Shown here: in pieces, positions 43,602 through 52,982 of the stretch | Layout of the letters: each line of letters starts with the position of its first letter | Position numbering within the stretch: the first letter of the stretch is position 1 | NCBI GenBank assembly: GCA_021775095.1 | Contig: JAJFII010000083.1 | Location: 1 to 64,000, forward strand | Source: Rhodospirillales bacterium | GTDB taxonomy: Bacteria; Pseudomonadota; Alphaproteobacteria; Rhodospirillales; Casp-alpha2 | DNA: 64,000 nt | Direction: 5' to 3' | Notes under the pieces: model-generated | Databases searched by the model: none | Told to the model about the DNA's origin: nothing | The model's input: the letters and a program-made list of their open reading frames with translations, nothing else | Program-made: the position numbers and the translations under genes

Positions 43602-45134
43602 ATGAGCTCTCCTTATTTAAGTGCGCAAAAAATCGTAAAACGCTTTCCTGGCGTCATTGCCAATAACCAGGTGGATTTCACCGTAAACCGGGGTGAAATT
43701 CACGCCCTGCTCGGTGAAAATGGCGCTGGAAAAAGCACTTTGATGCAAATTCTGTACGGTATGTATCAGATGGATTCCGGAAAGATTTCCATCGAGGGAA
43801 AACAACGTCACATTCATACCAGCAAAGACGCGATCAAGGCTGGCATCGGCATGGTCCACCAGGAGTTTATGCTGGTCCGCCGGTTTAGTGTGGTTGAAAA
43901 TATTGTTCTTGGAATGGACAGCGACGGTATCACAGGCAATTTAACCCGGGCCCGCGAGCGCATTCGCGACCTCTCCAAAACCCATGGTTTGCATGTCGAC
44001 CCGGACCAGGTCATCGAACATTTACCGGTCGGCGCGCAGCAACGCGTAGAAATTCTAAAACTGTTATTCCGCGAAGCCCAGTTGTTAATCCTCGACGAGC
44101 CGACGGCTGTTTTAACGCCACAGGAAACAGCTGCCTTGTTCCAAGTCCTCAGGCATTTGGCCGAACAGGGCCACGCCATCGTTATCGTTACCCATAAATT
44201 ACATGAGATCATGTCGGTCAGTGACCGGGTCACCATCATGCGCGATGGCTGTGTCGTCAGCGCGCTTGAAACCCGCAACAGTTCAGAAAACCAATTGGCC
44301 AAATTAATGGTCGGCCGCGACGTTTCTTTGCGGGTTACCAGGTCCGTGCGCCCAAGGGGCAAGCCGATCCTCAAAATAAGCGATCTGCATGTCACGGACG
44401 ATCGAAACCAAAAGGCCGTCACGGGTATCGATATCACCCTTCACGCCGGCGAAGTTCTTGGTCTGGCCGGGGTTGACGGAAACGGACAATCGGAACTGGC
44501 ACAGGCGCTGCTTAATCTGCGCGCTATTCAATCCGGCCAGGTTAAAATGGCAGATGTCGATTTGACCCATAGGTCGCCAGCAGAACACCACCGCAACAGG
44601 CTGGCTTATGTGCCCGCCGATCGACGCCACGTGGGTGCTTTAATGGGGTTATCGATTGCCCGCAACGTGATCCTTGGCAGCCACGGAAAATATGCTTCGC
44701 AGTTCGGCTTACTGGACGAGAAAAAAATAAACCGGTTTGCCAAAGAGCTGGTGCGCAGGTTTGATGTACGTCCCAGTGATGTCGATTATATGGCCGGTAA
44801 ATTATCCGGTGGCAACCTGCAGAAAATTCTGCTTGGCCGCGAGATTATGCGCGACCCCCTGGCTTATGTGATTGAACAACCGACACGCGGACTGGACGTT
44901 GGTGCGGTCGAAGCCGTTTGGCGAGAGATCCTGTCTGAGCGTGATGCGGGCAAGGCGATATTGCTGATTTCGGCGGAGCTTGAAGAAATTTTAAATCTGT
45001 CGGACCGGATCGCGGTCATCTACGAAGGTCGAATTATGGGTATTGTTGAGGCGGGCGATGCATCCATAGAAAAAATCGGATTGATGATGGCGGGAGTATT
45101 GCCGGACTCGGAAGCGCCGGAAATTAGGCGATGA
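43602..45134 (+). CDS. ABC transporter ATPase with two NBDs (sugar/nucleoside type)
   Basis: A 510-residue ATPase with two nucleotide-binding domains. The first has Walker A GENGAGKSTL and Walker B LLILDEPTAVLTP but a degenerate signature (PVGAQQRVEI). The second has a degenerate Walker A (GVDGNGQSE) and a normal signature (LSGGNLQK). This is the pattern of the RbsA/NupA/YufO group. I use the ATG at 43602 (MSSPYLSAQKI) in place of a longer frame with poor N-terminal sequence. Overlaps the first permease gene by 4 bp. Confidence 0.92.
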   Translation: MSSPYLSAQKIVKRFPGVIANNQVDFTVNRGEIHALLGENGAGKSTLMQILYGMYQMDSGKISIEGKQRHIHTSKDAIKAGIGMVHQEFMLVRRFSVVENIVLGMDSDGITGNLTRARERIRDLSKTHGLHVDPDQVIEHLPVGAQQRVEILKLLFREAQLLILDEPTAVLTPQETAALFQVLRHLAEQGHAIVIVTHKLHEIMSVSDRVTIMRDGCVVSALETRNSSENQLAKLMVGRDVSLRVTRSVRPRGKPILKISDLHVTDDRNQKAVTGIDITLHAGEVLGLAGVDGNGQSELAQALLNLRAIQSGQVKMADVDLTHRSPAEHHRNRLAYVPADRRHVGALMGLSIARNVILGSHGKYASQFGLLDEKKINRFAKELVRRFDVRPSDVDYMAGKLSGGNLQKILLGREIMRDPLAYVIEQPTRGLDVGAVEAVWREILSERDAGKAILLISAELEEILNLSDRIAVIYEGRIMGIVEAGDASIEKIGLMMAGVLPDSEAPEIRR

Positions 45135-46270
45135 AAGGTGTGTTAAAAAAACGACTGGAACCGGTCGAGTCGGTTTGGGTGATTGCAGCAACCACCTGCC
45201 TGTCGATTTTTTTGGCCCTGCTTTTTGGCGGATTGTTGTTCATTCCGTTTGGTGCAAATCCCATGGAAGCTTATGGCGCACTGTTTGCCGAAAGTTTTAC
45301 GACCTGGCGCGGATTTGGTTTTACCCTGGTCAAGGCAACGCCATTGATCCTGATCAGCCTGGGGACGATTGTCGCCTGGCGAACCGGATTTGGTTATCTG
45401 GGATTTGAGGGGTGTTTGCTGATCGGTGCTGCGACGGCAACCTGGGTATCGCTTGAAACCGTACCCAACGGACTTTTTGGGCCCTTACCGTTCCCGATAT
45501 TTATACTGCTGGCAATTACCGCAGCCTTGGTCACCGGAGGCATATGGGCGGGGATCGTCGGTGTCTTTCGCGGACGGTTTGGCGGCAATGAAGTGATTAC
45601 CTCGCTGATGATGAACTACGTTGCGATTTTTGTAGTGCAATATCTGGTTTCCGGGCCGCTGCGTGCACCGGGTGATTTGCCACAAAGTCCGCGCCTGCCG
45701 CGGGAAACCTGGTTGCCGTATTTTTTGGAAGGTACCCGTGCGCATTCCGGGGTTTTCATCGCCCTGGCCTGTGTTCTGGTCGTCTGGATTGTTTTGTTAA
45801 AAAGCAAGATTGGCTACGAGTTAATCGTCACCGGTCTGAACCCGAAGGCGGCGCGCTTTGGCGGCATCAATGTTGGCAGCCGCCAGATTATGGCGGCCTT
45901 TGCCGCCGGAGGTTTGGGGGCCTTGGCCGGGTTGGTTGAAGTCCTGGGGGTCCACCATCGCTTGCTCGATGGTCTTTCTGAAGGAACCGGGTTTATCGGT
46001 ATCGTCGCCGCCCTGTTGGGGAAACTTCATCCCCTGGGTGCGGTCATTGCCTCGATCTTATATGCCGGCATGGCCGTTGGTGCCGATGCCATGCAGCGCA
46101 AAGCCGGACTCCCCGCATCGATCATTTTCATTGTGCAAAGCCTGATTGTGCTGTTCATCCTGGCCAGCGATTTATTGCGTTATTATACCTTAAAATTCCC
46201 GTTTTTTCGAACCCCTACAACCCCTTCCGTACCTCCTGAAAAACCGGAGGTAAAACCCATTGGAACTTGA
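45131..46270 (+). CDS. ABC transporter permease 1 (BMP/nucleoside type)
   Basis: A 379-residue inner-membrane permease of the BPD_transp_2 family with about nine segments. It has the conserved RGRFGGNEVITSLMMNYVA segment and GLNPKAARFGGINVG loop found in YufP-type nucleoside permeases. The C-terminus is a proline-rich hydrophilic tail. Overlaps the ATPase gene by 4 bp (ATGA) and the next permease by 11 bp. Confidence 0.92.
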   Translation: MKGVLKKRLEPVESVWVIAATTCLSIFLALLFGGLLFIPFGANPMEAYGALFAESFTTWRGFGFTLVKATPLILISLGTIVAWRTGFGYLGFEGCLLIGAATATWVSLETVPNGLFGPLPFPIFILLAITAALVTGGIWAGIVGVFRGRFGGNEVITSLMMNYVAIFVVQYLVSGPLRAPGDLPQSPRLPRETWLPYFLEGTRAHSGVFIALACVLVVWIVLLKSKIGYELIVTGLNPKAARFGGINVGSRQIMAAFAAGGLGALAGLVEVLGVHHRLLDGLSEGTGFIGIVAALLGKLHPLGAVIASILYAGMAVGADAMQRKAGLPASIIFIVQSLIVLFILASDLLRYYTLKFPFFRTPTTPSVPPEKPEVKPIGT

Positions 46271-47198
46271 TTTTTTCTCGGGCGCATTTTTTGCAAGTTG
46301 GCTGGCCGCCAGCGTTCGTTTGGCGGGCCCGCTTTTGTTGGTTGCCCTGGGTGAACTCTATTCAGAAAGATCGGGTGTCCTGAATATCGGCATCGAGGGA
46401 ACCATGCTGCTCGGGGCTATCGCCAGTTATCTGGTCGCCTGGCAATCGGGCTCAACCTGGTTTGGCCTTATGGGCGGAATTTTGATCGGTTGTATTGCCG
46501 GCACCTATCTGTCGTGGATGTATATCACCGTGCAAGCGAGCCAGGTTGTTGTCGGAATTATTTTTAATATTTTTGCCTTGGGCGTTGCCAGTTATGTTTA
46601 TCGGCTGGCCTTACGCGGCGTATCGGGTCCACAAACCGTTGAAATGTTCAAGCCGATCGCAATCCCATTTTTATCGGAAATACCGTTCATCGGGCCGGTT
46701 CTCTTCAATCACACAATTTTGCTTTACGCCACAGCCGGGCTTGTTGCTGTCGCCGGATACGTTTTGTTTCGTACCAAGTTTGGCCTCAATTTAAGAGCCG
46801 TCGGTGAAAACCCGGCAGCAGCCGAAACGGCGGGCATTCGTGTTTCTCATATGCGTTACATGTGTGTCATCATTTCTGGTGCGGCGGCGGGCGCTTCCGG
46901 GGCTTACCTGGTGCTCGCCCAGATCGGCCAATTTCGAGATACCATTGTCGCCGGGCAGGGATTTATCGCCCTTGCCATCGTTATCTTCGGTCGATGGAGT
47001 CCCTATAAAGCCGCCTTGGCCGCCTTGATTTTTGGTGCCGCCGATGCGCTGCAATTATCCATTCAACTTTTCCAAATCGATTTGCCGCCGCAGTTGTTTT
47101 TGTCCCTGCCGTATGTTCTCACCATCCTTGCCATGTCCGGACTGGTCGGCAAGGCGAACCAACCCGAAGCCCTCATGGTGCCCTACCGTAAAGAATAA
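46260..47198 (+). CDS. ABC transporter permease 2 (BMP/nucleoside type)
   Basis: A 312-residue permease of the BPD_transp_2 family, YufQ-like. The N-terminal SERSGVLNIGIEGTMLLGA and the loop AVGENPAAAETAGI are the family motifs. It starts with TTG inside the end of permease 1, so it is probably translationally coupled. Last gene of the importer; it converges on the GlcG-like gene with a 43-bp gap. Confidence 0.92.
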   Translation: MELDFFSGAFFASWLAASVRLAGPLLLVALGELYSERSGVLNIGIEGTMLLGAIASYLVAWQSGSTWFGLMGGILIGCIAGTYLSWMYITVQASQVVVGIIFNIFALGVASYVYRLALRGVSGPQTVEMFKPIAIPFLSEIPFIGPVLFNHTILLYATAGLVAVAGYVLFRTKFGLNLRAVGENPAAAETAGIRVSHMRYMCVIISGAAAGASGAYLVLAQIGQFRDTIVAGQGFIALAIVIFGRWSPYKAALAALIFGAADALQLSIQLFQIDLPPQLFLSLPYVLTILAMSGLVGKANQPEALMVPYRKE

Positions 47199-47241
47199 AT
47201 CATCGGTGCCGGCGACGGCCTGGAATGTGGATTTAATCGGT

Positions 47242-47676
47242 CTATGTGTGGCTGACCGCGTCGATCGCCGATTGGGCAATGGCCTGGTCCTGTTGCCAGT
47301 CACCACCGCTGATGCCGATACCGCCGACGCAATCCGCGTCAACAAAAATCGGGTAACCGCCTTCCAGGGCTGTCCAGTTCGCCGGCCCTGCTGCCAGCGC
47401 CAGTCCAATCGCATGCAAGGTGTCCAATTCCTGCCCCTGGGCCCCTTTGTTTGTTGTCGGTCGTTTGTTAGATGCCGCCGTCACGGCTTTGGTGGTCGAC
47501 GAATTTACAGTGTGAAAGCGCCCGCCATCCATCCGTTCCAAAACCAAAAGATGACCACCAGCATCGACAATGGTGACGGTCACCGCAACGCCAAATTCTT
47601 CGGCCTTTGAAATGGCCGCTGCCAGCATCAATTTTGCCCCACGGGTCGTCAGGCGTTGGGTTTTGGCAAATGGCAT
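47242..47676 (-). CDS. GlcG/HbpS family protein
   Basis: A 144-residue single-domain protein of the GlcG/HbpS (Haem-degrading) family. Typical features are the N-terminal AKLMLAAAISKAEEFGV helix, VTIVDAGGHLLVLERMDG, and the C-terminal GIGISGGDWQQDQAIAQ. The biochemical role of the family is poorly settled: HbpS binds haem, GlcG is linked to glycolate genes. No glycolate genes are nearby. It is 56 bp downstream of the TRAP pseudogene. Confidence 0.88.
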   Translation of the reverse strand: MPFAKTQRLTTRGAKLMLAAAISKAEEFGVAVTVTIVDAGGHLLVLERMDGGRFHTVNSSTTKAVTAASNKRPTTNKGAQGQELDTLHAIGLALAAGPANWTALEGGYPIFVDADCVGGIGISGGDWQQDQAIAQSAIDAVSHT

Positions 47677-47732
47677 TTAACTCTCCCTTGATAAATCTGT
47701 GTCGATGACAAAACAGCGTCTATGGGTTTGTT

Positions 47733-48700
47733 TTACAAGTTCGCATGTTGGAATATTGTGTCGCCAAATCGTTCGCGTGCGTCGTCATGTTGGGGTTTTA
47801 CGGCGCCCACAAAAGCCTGCTGTTCTGCAGCCGTCAATTGTTCAATCAAACAGCCTTCGTCTTCGATCAATTGGCGGGCATCGCGGACCTCCTGTTCGGA
47901 TAATTGACGCTGCCACAGGACGGCGTCCCGGGTTGCCTGATAAAGCGCAGTTCTCAGGTCTTCCGGCCAGCTGTCAAGGCTGGGCCGGTGGGCAAATAGG
48001 GGGCGCGAAATATAAAAATGGCTGGACAGGGTGTGATAGGGATGAAATTTGTGGGCACCGTAAGTCACCGTAAGTCACCGTAAGTCACCGTATTGGCGAG
48101 CGGGTTTTCCTGGGCGTCGAGACTTCCATCGACAATCCCTCTTATCGCTTCTGACAGGTCCATTTTCACCGGGGTTGCGCCTAATAGCGCGAAAGTCCGC
48201 GCCTGAACGTCGCTGGGCAGAACCCGGATTTTCATACCCTTTAGGTCGCTGGGCAGACGCACCGGTCGTAATCGGTTCGAGATATGGCGAAAGCCATTTT
48301 CAAAATAACCCAGGATGCGATAGTTAATACGGTTTTCAATTTTTTCCGTTAAATGTTGACCCAGGGCCCCATCGATGGCGGCCCGTGCCTGTTCATTGGA
48401 GGCAAACAAAAACGGCAGGTCAACAAATCCCAGCTCTGGAACCCGGTCCGTCAGATAACTGCTCGACTGGTAACCCAGGGTCAACAATCCATTTTCCACC
48501 AGCCACAGAATATCTTCGCCGCGGTAACCAAGATCCATAATGTTCCACAGGTATTTGACGTCAATCTGGTCGCCGAACCCGGCTGTCAGTCGGTCGCCGA
48601 TGAATTTTAAGGATTTTGAGAACGCCGTTGTCTCTGGCCCGTATCCACCCATGCGGATTTGTATTTTTTTGTGCAAGTTGTGTTCCTCACCTGGGATCAT
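47733..48700 (-). pseudogene. TRAP transporter binding protein (DctP), broken by repeat
   Basis: Two adjacent frames, 48065-48700 and 47733-48068, together encode the mature part of a DctP-type TRAP binding protein (QIRMGGYGP, then GMKIRVLPSDVQ and LGATPVKMDLSEA, then the C-terminal helices). The break is at three copies of a 10-bp unit. With one copy the reading NTVTYGAHKF is continuous; the two extra copies add 20 bp and shift the frame, giving a stop after TYGDLR. The N-terminal signal peptide is also missing: an in-frame stop lies just upstream and the flavoprotein gene ends 57 bp before the start. No TRAP permease genes are nearby. Confidence 0.85.
48056..48092. repeat. 10-bp tandem repeat within the DctP gene
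   Basis: Three perfect copies of TAAGTCACCG at 48061-48090, with partial copies on both sides (CACCG before, TA after). It causes the frameshift in the DctP gene. A gain or loss of copies by slippage would change the frame. Confidence 0.95.
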
Positions 48701-48757
48701 CGCGAAACCAATTTACCGGTCGATAAAATGACCTGGTTGTCGCCGCCGCAAAATCGA

Positions 48758-51184
48758 TCATTGGCGCAAGCGAAGGTTCTGCGGATCGAACGCCGGTGCT
48801 GCGAGCACTGTCGCGCGTATCGGTATGTCCAAAATATCCACATGGAAGGTCATCCCGGGTTTTGTATGGGCCGGTGTGACATAGGCAAACAAAAGGCTCT
48901 TTTGTGTGTGGTGGCCGTAACCACCTGACGTGGTGACGCCAATGACCGCGCCGTCCTTCAGCACCGCCTCGCCGCCATGGGCATCATGGTGATCGGCGTC
49001 CAGCTCACAATAAACCAGCGATGTGGCGGCCCCTTGCTGTTGGCTTTTTATGGTCGCCGCCCGGCCCGTAAACGCCTCTTTGTCAAATTTGATGAAACGC
49101 TCCATATTCGCTTCAATCAAGGTGATTTCATTGGTCAGTTCGGCTCCCCAACCCTTGTAGGCCTTTTCCAGGCGCAGGGAATTGACGGCGTAGGAGCCAA
49201 CGTCGGCAAGGCCAAAGGGTTGGCCGGCTTTACACACGGCCTCATAAAGCGCCGGTAAATCTTCCATGGGAAGATGCAGTTCCCAGCCCAGTTCACCGAC
49301 GTAATTGACCCGCAGGGCACGGACGGACCGACCGGCGAGTTGAATTTCCTGTCCTGACAACCAGCGGAAATGATCGTTGCCAAGATCCGCAGATGTCAGG
49401 CTGGCGAGGGTCTCTCTGGACTTCGGTCCGGCGACCACAAGCACGCCCCATTGGTCGGTAATGTCGTTGACTTCAACCTGTTCGCCAGGCGAAATTTGCA
49501 AGCGCAAATGATCAAGGTCACGATGCTGGGCGGTGGCCCCGCTGAGGCCGTAAAAATGCCCGTCGGCCAGGCGGGTTATGGTCATTTCACCGTGGATTCT
49601 GCCGTTGTCGCCAAGCAGGTGGGTCAGGGCGATGCCGCCGGTTTTTTTTGCCATTCTATTGGCGGTAACGCGGTTTAAATAGGCTTCCGCATCTCGGCCG
49701 ACAATATCGAACTTGGCAAAACTCGACAAATCAACCAGCCCGACCCGTTCCCGAACGGCGGCGCATTCGGCAGCCACCACGCCATGGACATTCGTCCGGC
49801 CAAATCCAATTTCTTCGTCGCGCCCATCCAGGGAGAACCATTTTGGCCGTTCCCAGGATGCGGCTTCCGTATAAACCGCGCCACGGGATTTGAGTTTGTC
49901 ATACAGGCTTGACTTTCTTTGGCCCCGCCCGGCGGGCCGTTCTTCACCGGGCAGGTGAAGTTTGTACATGTGGGAATAATCTTCAAAGGATTTGCTGGTC
50001 AGCCATTTGTCGTCAATCATGCCGCAAAACCGCCTTGGGTCCAGGCCGGCCATATTTATTTCGGCGTCGCCATGGATCATCCATTGCGCCAGATATTTGC
50101 CGCATCCGGCGCCTTGGGCAATACCAACGGACGAGCCGCAACAGTGCCAGAAATTTTTCACGCCCATGGCCGGACCCAATAGGGGATTGGCATCGGGCGT
50201 ATGGGGAATGGCCCCATTGACGATCCTTTTGATGCCCGCTTCGGACCAGATCGGCATGCGCTCCAGTACTTTTTCCACAAAAGGTAGAATACGATCCAGG
50301 TCCGGCTCAAACAATTCGCTTTCGGAATCCCAATCGGGCCATCCTCCCCGGTGATCCCAGGCTTGTTTTGTGCCTGCGGTTTCGTAGATCCCGATCAGCG
50401 CGGATTTTTGTTCCTGGCGGTAATAGGCCGACATGTAGGGATCCCGCATTACCGGCATTTCCACGTCGCTTTGCAAAAATTCCTGGATTGGTTCAGTGAC
50501 CAGATAATGGTGTTCCATATTGGTAATCGGTACATCGGTTCCGACCATTTGGGAAATCTGCCGGGCATAACAGCCGGCCGCGTTGACCACATGCTGACAG
50601 CGTACGGTGCCCTTGTCGGTGATCACATCCCATTCCCCCGTGGTCACCGGTTGAATGTCCTCGACCCGAGTGAACCGCTCGATTTTGGCACCGAACTTAC
50701 GCGCTCCTGCGGCCAGGGCGTTGCAACAGCCGGCCGGGTCCACGTGACCGTCGCCGATCGTCAAGGCACCGGCCAGGACCCCGGTTATATCCACATGGGG
50801 ATTATAGGTTTTAATCTCCGACGGGCTCAGGATATGCATCTCAAAGCCAATCAGTTTGGAGACCCCTTGCACATGTCTGAACCACTCGAGCTCGGTTTCA
50901 TTTAACGCAAACCGGATGCCGCCACAGCCGTGCCAGGAGACATACTGACCCGTCAATTCTTCCAGTTTGGGATAAAGCCCGATGCCATAATTGTGGATTT
51001 TTGCCATGTTGTAGTCGGCGATAAAACTCGGGCACTGGCCAGCCGCGTGCCAGGTCGAACCCGATGTCAGTTCGGCCTTTTCAAGCAACAGGCAATCGGT
51101 CCAGCCTTCTTCCGCCAGGTGATACAACAGCCCGGCCCCCATCATTCCGCCGCCGACGATGACAACACGTGCATGGCTCTGCAT
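48758..51184 (-). CDS. FAD-dependent dehydrogenase with GcvT domain (DMGDH/sarcosine type)
   Basis: An 808-residue protein. Domain order is an N-terminal DAO-type FAD domain (about 1-365; VVIVGGGMMGAGLLYHL), a short FAO_M linker, a GcvT aminomethyltransferase fold (about 430-690) and a GcvT C-terminal barrel. His46 in SGSTWHAAG matches the histidine that holds FAD covalently in dimethylglycine and sarcosine dehydrogenases. Such enzymes demethylate N-methyl glycines and pass the one-carbon unit to tetrahydrofolate in the GcvT half. The precise substrate is unknown. I chose the ATG at 51184 (MQSHARVVIVGG) with GCGGGGGA upstream. Confidence 0.9.
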   Translation of the reverse strand: MQSHARVVIVGGGMMGAGLLYHLAEEGWTDCLLLEKAELTSGSTWHAAGQCPSFIADYNMAKIHNYGIGLYPKLEELTGQYVSWHGCGGIRFALNETELEWFRHVQGVSKLIGFEMHILSPSEIKTYNPHVDITGVLAGALTIGDGHVDPAGCCNALAAGARKFGAKIERFTRVEDIQPVTTGEWDVITDKGTVRCQHVVNAAGCYARQISQMVGTDVPITNMEHHYLVTEPIQEFLQSDVEMPVMRDPYMSAYYRQEQKSALIGIYETAGTKQAWDHRGGWPDWDSESELFEPDLDRILPFVEKVLERMPIWSEAGIKRIVNGAIPHTPDANPLLGPAMGVKNFWHCCGSSVGIAQGAGCGKYLAQWMIHGDAEINMAGLDPRRFCGMIDDKWLTSKSFEDYSHMYKLHLPGEERPAGRGQRKSSLYDKLKSRGAVYTEAASWERPKWFSLDGRDEEIGFGRTNVHGVVAAECAAVRERVGLVDLSSFAKFDIVGRDAEAYLNRVTANRMAKKTGGIALTHLLGDNGRIHGEMTITRLADGHFYGLSGATAQHRDLDHLRLQISPGEQVEVNDITDQWGVLVVAGPKSRETLASLTSADLGNDHFRWLSGQEIQLAGRSVRALRVNYVGELGWELHLPMEDLPALYEAVCKAGQPFGLADVGSYAVNSLRLEKAYKGWGAELTNEITLIEANMERFIKFDKEAFTGRAATIKSQQQGAATSLVYCELDADHHDAHGGEAVLKDGAVIGVTTSGGYGHHTQKSLLFAYVTPAHTKPGMTFHVDILDIPIRATVLAAPAFDPQNLRLRQ

Positions 51185-51488
51185 GGTATTTCCCCCGCTC
51201 AAAAATCTGTTCGTGTATATCGACCACAAGATTTAGGCCGGGTCCTGACCCAAGGTTAGGCAACTGGAACCTGAAATGCATTCATTTTTCTAAAAAGCCG
51301 ACCTAAATAGAGTGAGGCGACTATCATATGGCGTTGAGTGCTTTGGGATGGCACCGTAACTCAGATATTTAATGGGTGGCAGGGTAAGGACCAAGTCGTC
51401 CTGTAGTTTGTTTCCAATTATAATAAAAAATGACATTCAATCGAGCAGCGACATGAGTCCGCTCCTTAAACCGCACGGCATGTGCGGC
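51185..51488. other. Intergenic region between flavoprotein and permease genes
   Basis: About 300 bp with both neighbours on the minus strand. It must hold the flavoprotein promoter, but I see no convincing -35/-10 pair. A hairpin lies at its right end (51471-51487). No coding sequence was found. Confidence 0.55.
51471..51487 (-). terminator. Possible terminator hairpin after the TauE/SafE gene
   Basis: CCGCAC-ATGCC-GTGCGG on the minus strand, a perfect 6-bp stem with a 5-nt loop, begins 1 bp after the stop codon and is followed by only TTT. A weak terminator or an mRNA 3' end structure. Confidence 0.5.
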
Positions 51489-52220
51489 CTACATCTTCAA
51501 CAATACAGTCACGCCATAAAGGGCGATGAACAGGGTCAGGGCCCTGTTGTAGGAATGATTGCTGGTTCGGATGAAAATACGATTGCCGACCAGAAGGTAT
51601 ACCAAGGCTGCAATTATTGCACCAGGTATATTGGTAAATAGGAGATCAGGGTGCCCCATGACCGTCGTCAAAAGCAGCATTTGGACAATAATAAACGCCA
51701 GGTAATAGTAGGCGATGGTATACCTGATTGCCTCCTTTTTGGTGTTTGTGCCACCCGCCAGGATCGCCAGCAAAGCGCCGCCTAAATTTGTCAGACCGTG
51801 AATGACTCCCATAATGAAGTGATAGGTCGGCAAATGTTTTTCCAAAAACTTGGCAACTAGTTTCTGTGATGGCGACCAAAAACGAACCATCGCGGAAAAA
51901 AGGAGAGTTCCTCCGACCAGAATATTGGTCCACGAGGCCAATGGACTGGCATCCGTCAACCACAATCCAAGGCCAATTCCTGGCAGGGAGAGCAGATAAA
52001 GATATTCGGAAACCGGTATTCGAACCGATCCGCGCGACACCACTTGCAGGAAGGAAATCGCAAAGGAAGCCGGAAGAAGATAACCAAGGGTTGTTATGAA
52101 ATCATAGCCCAACAACAACAGTGTCGGCGTGCCGAAGATCAACACCCCCATCCCGAAAACCGACTGCACAACAGACAGAACGGCAACCACAGCCAGTACA
52201 ATAAGATATTCCAGTGTCAT
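51489..52220 (-). CDS. TauE/SafE family sulfite/anion exporter (TSUP permease)
   Basis: A 243-residue membrane protein with seven to eight hydrophobic segments. The N-terminal LSVVQSVFGMGVLIFGTPTLL carries the TSUP repeat motif and GVIHGLTNLGGALLAILAG is the second copy. Members export sulfite, sulfoacetate or other small anions. It could dispose of sulfur released by the sulfatases 11 kb away, but no direct link is seen. Confidence 0.88.
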   Translation of the reverse strand: MTLEYLIVLAVVAVLSVVQSVFGMGVLIFGTPTLLLLGYDFITTLGYLLPASFAISFLQVVSRGSVRIPVSEYLYLLSLPGIGLGLWLTDASPLASWTNILVGGTLLFSAMVRFWSPSQKLVAKFLEKHLPTYHFIMGVIHGLTNLGGALLAILAGGTNTKKEAIRYTIAYYYLAFIIVQMLLLTTVMGHPDLLFTNIPGAIIAALVYLLVGNRIFIRTSNHSYNRALTLFIALYGVTVLLKM

Positions 52221-52425
52221 GGCTTCGATCGTTTATCCTTCTGTCACACCCGGGTGCAGAACATGCGCCGCTTGTACATCAGCGCCAATCCATTAGAAAC
52301 GAAATTATTTGTTGCTAGGCGCGACTCATAAACAATTCACCGAATTGGCCTTCTTTTTTGGACTTAATGGAAGGCTCAAGAGAACACGAAAAAATCAAAT
52401 AAATATTTTGGGTTATTTGTTCGAT

Positions 52426-52713
52426 TCAAACCCGGGCCAGTGTCAGGGCGCTTTCAGGGCAGGCCTTGATGCATAAACCGCAGGCTTCGCACCGGTCCCC
52501 ATGGACCAGGACCGCTTGGCGCCACCTGTGGGCAAAACCTTTTAGTTTGCCGCGAAGACTTAACCCTGCGCGCATTTCTTTGGGCAGAGTATCGACTTTG
52601 AAGACGCCAACCGGACATACCGTTACACATTCCGCTTTGCCTTCACATCGATTGCGGTCGATTATCGGAATAAACGTCCCCGCTGGTTGGTTGCATTCGT
52701 TTTGATCTGGCAA
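52426..52713 (-). CDS. Ferredoxin-type 4Fe-4S protein
   Basis: A 95-residue protein with two 4Fe-4S clusters: CEGKAECVTVCPVGVF and CEACGLCIKACPESAL. It has the conserved IIDRNRCEGK segment of small ferredoxins. A longer frame to 52875 exists, but its added part is unlike the family. I prefer the TTG at 52713, which has AAGGAA 7 nt upstream and starts at the usual place (LPDQNECNQPAGTFIP). It probably carries electrons for a redox enzyme not evident nearby. Confidence 0.82.
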   Translation of the reverse strand: MPDQNECNQPAGTFIPIIDRNRCEGKAECVTVCPVGVFKVDTLPKEMRAGLSLRGKLKGFAHRWRQAVLVHGDRCEACGLCIKACPESALTLARV

Positions 52714-52982
52714 AAATGAGTTCCTTATGGGCCGTCTTTTGTCGGAAATTGTTTTGATCATAAAACGGAAAGACAGGAAGCGGCAAGGTCGGGAGACCCG
52801 GATTGAGGGCCTATCGACAATTAAAGTGAGTTGATTGGGAGCGAACATGTAAGCGGCAGTGCCGTTATTCCTCATACGTTGCGGCTAACGGCAGAAAGCG
52901 CTACAGGGTCCATTGCAAATGCCGTAAGATTCCGTTGCCAGCGTTGCGCACCTTAAATATCAGGAGTTGAAGTGATAAACCC

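Noticed and set aside
48061-48090. Short CRISPR-like array
   Set aside because: The 10-bp units abut with no spacers, so it is a simple tandem repeat in a coding sequence.
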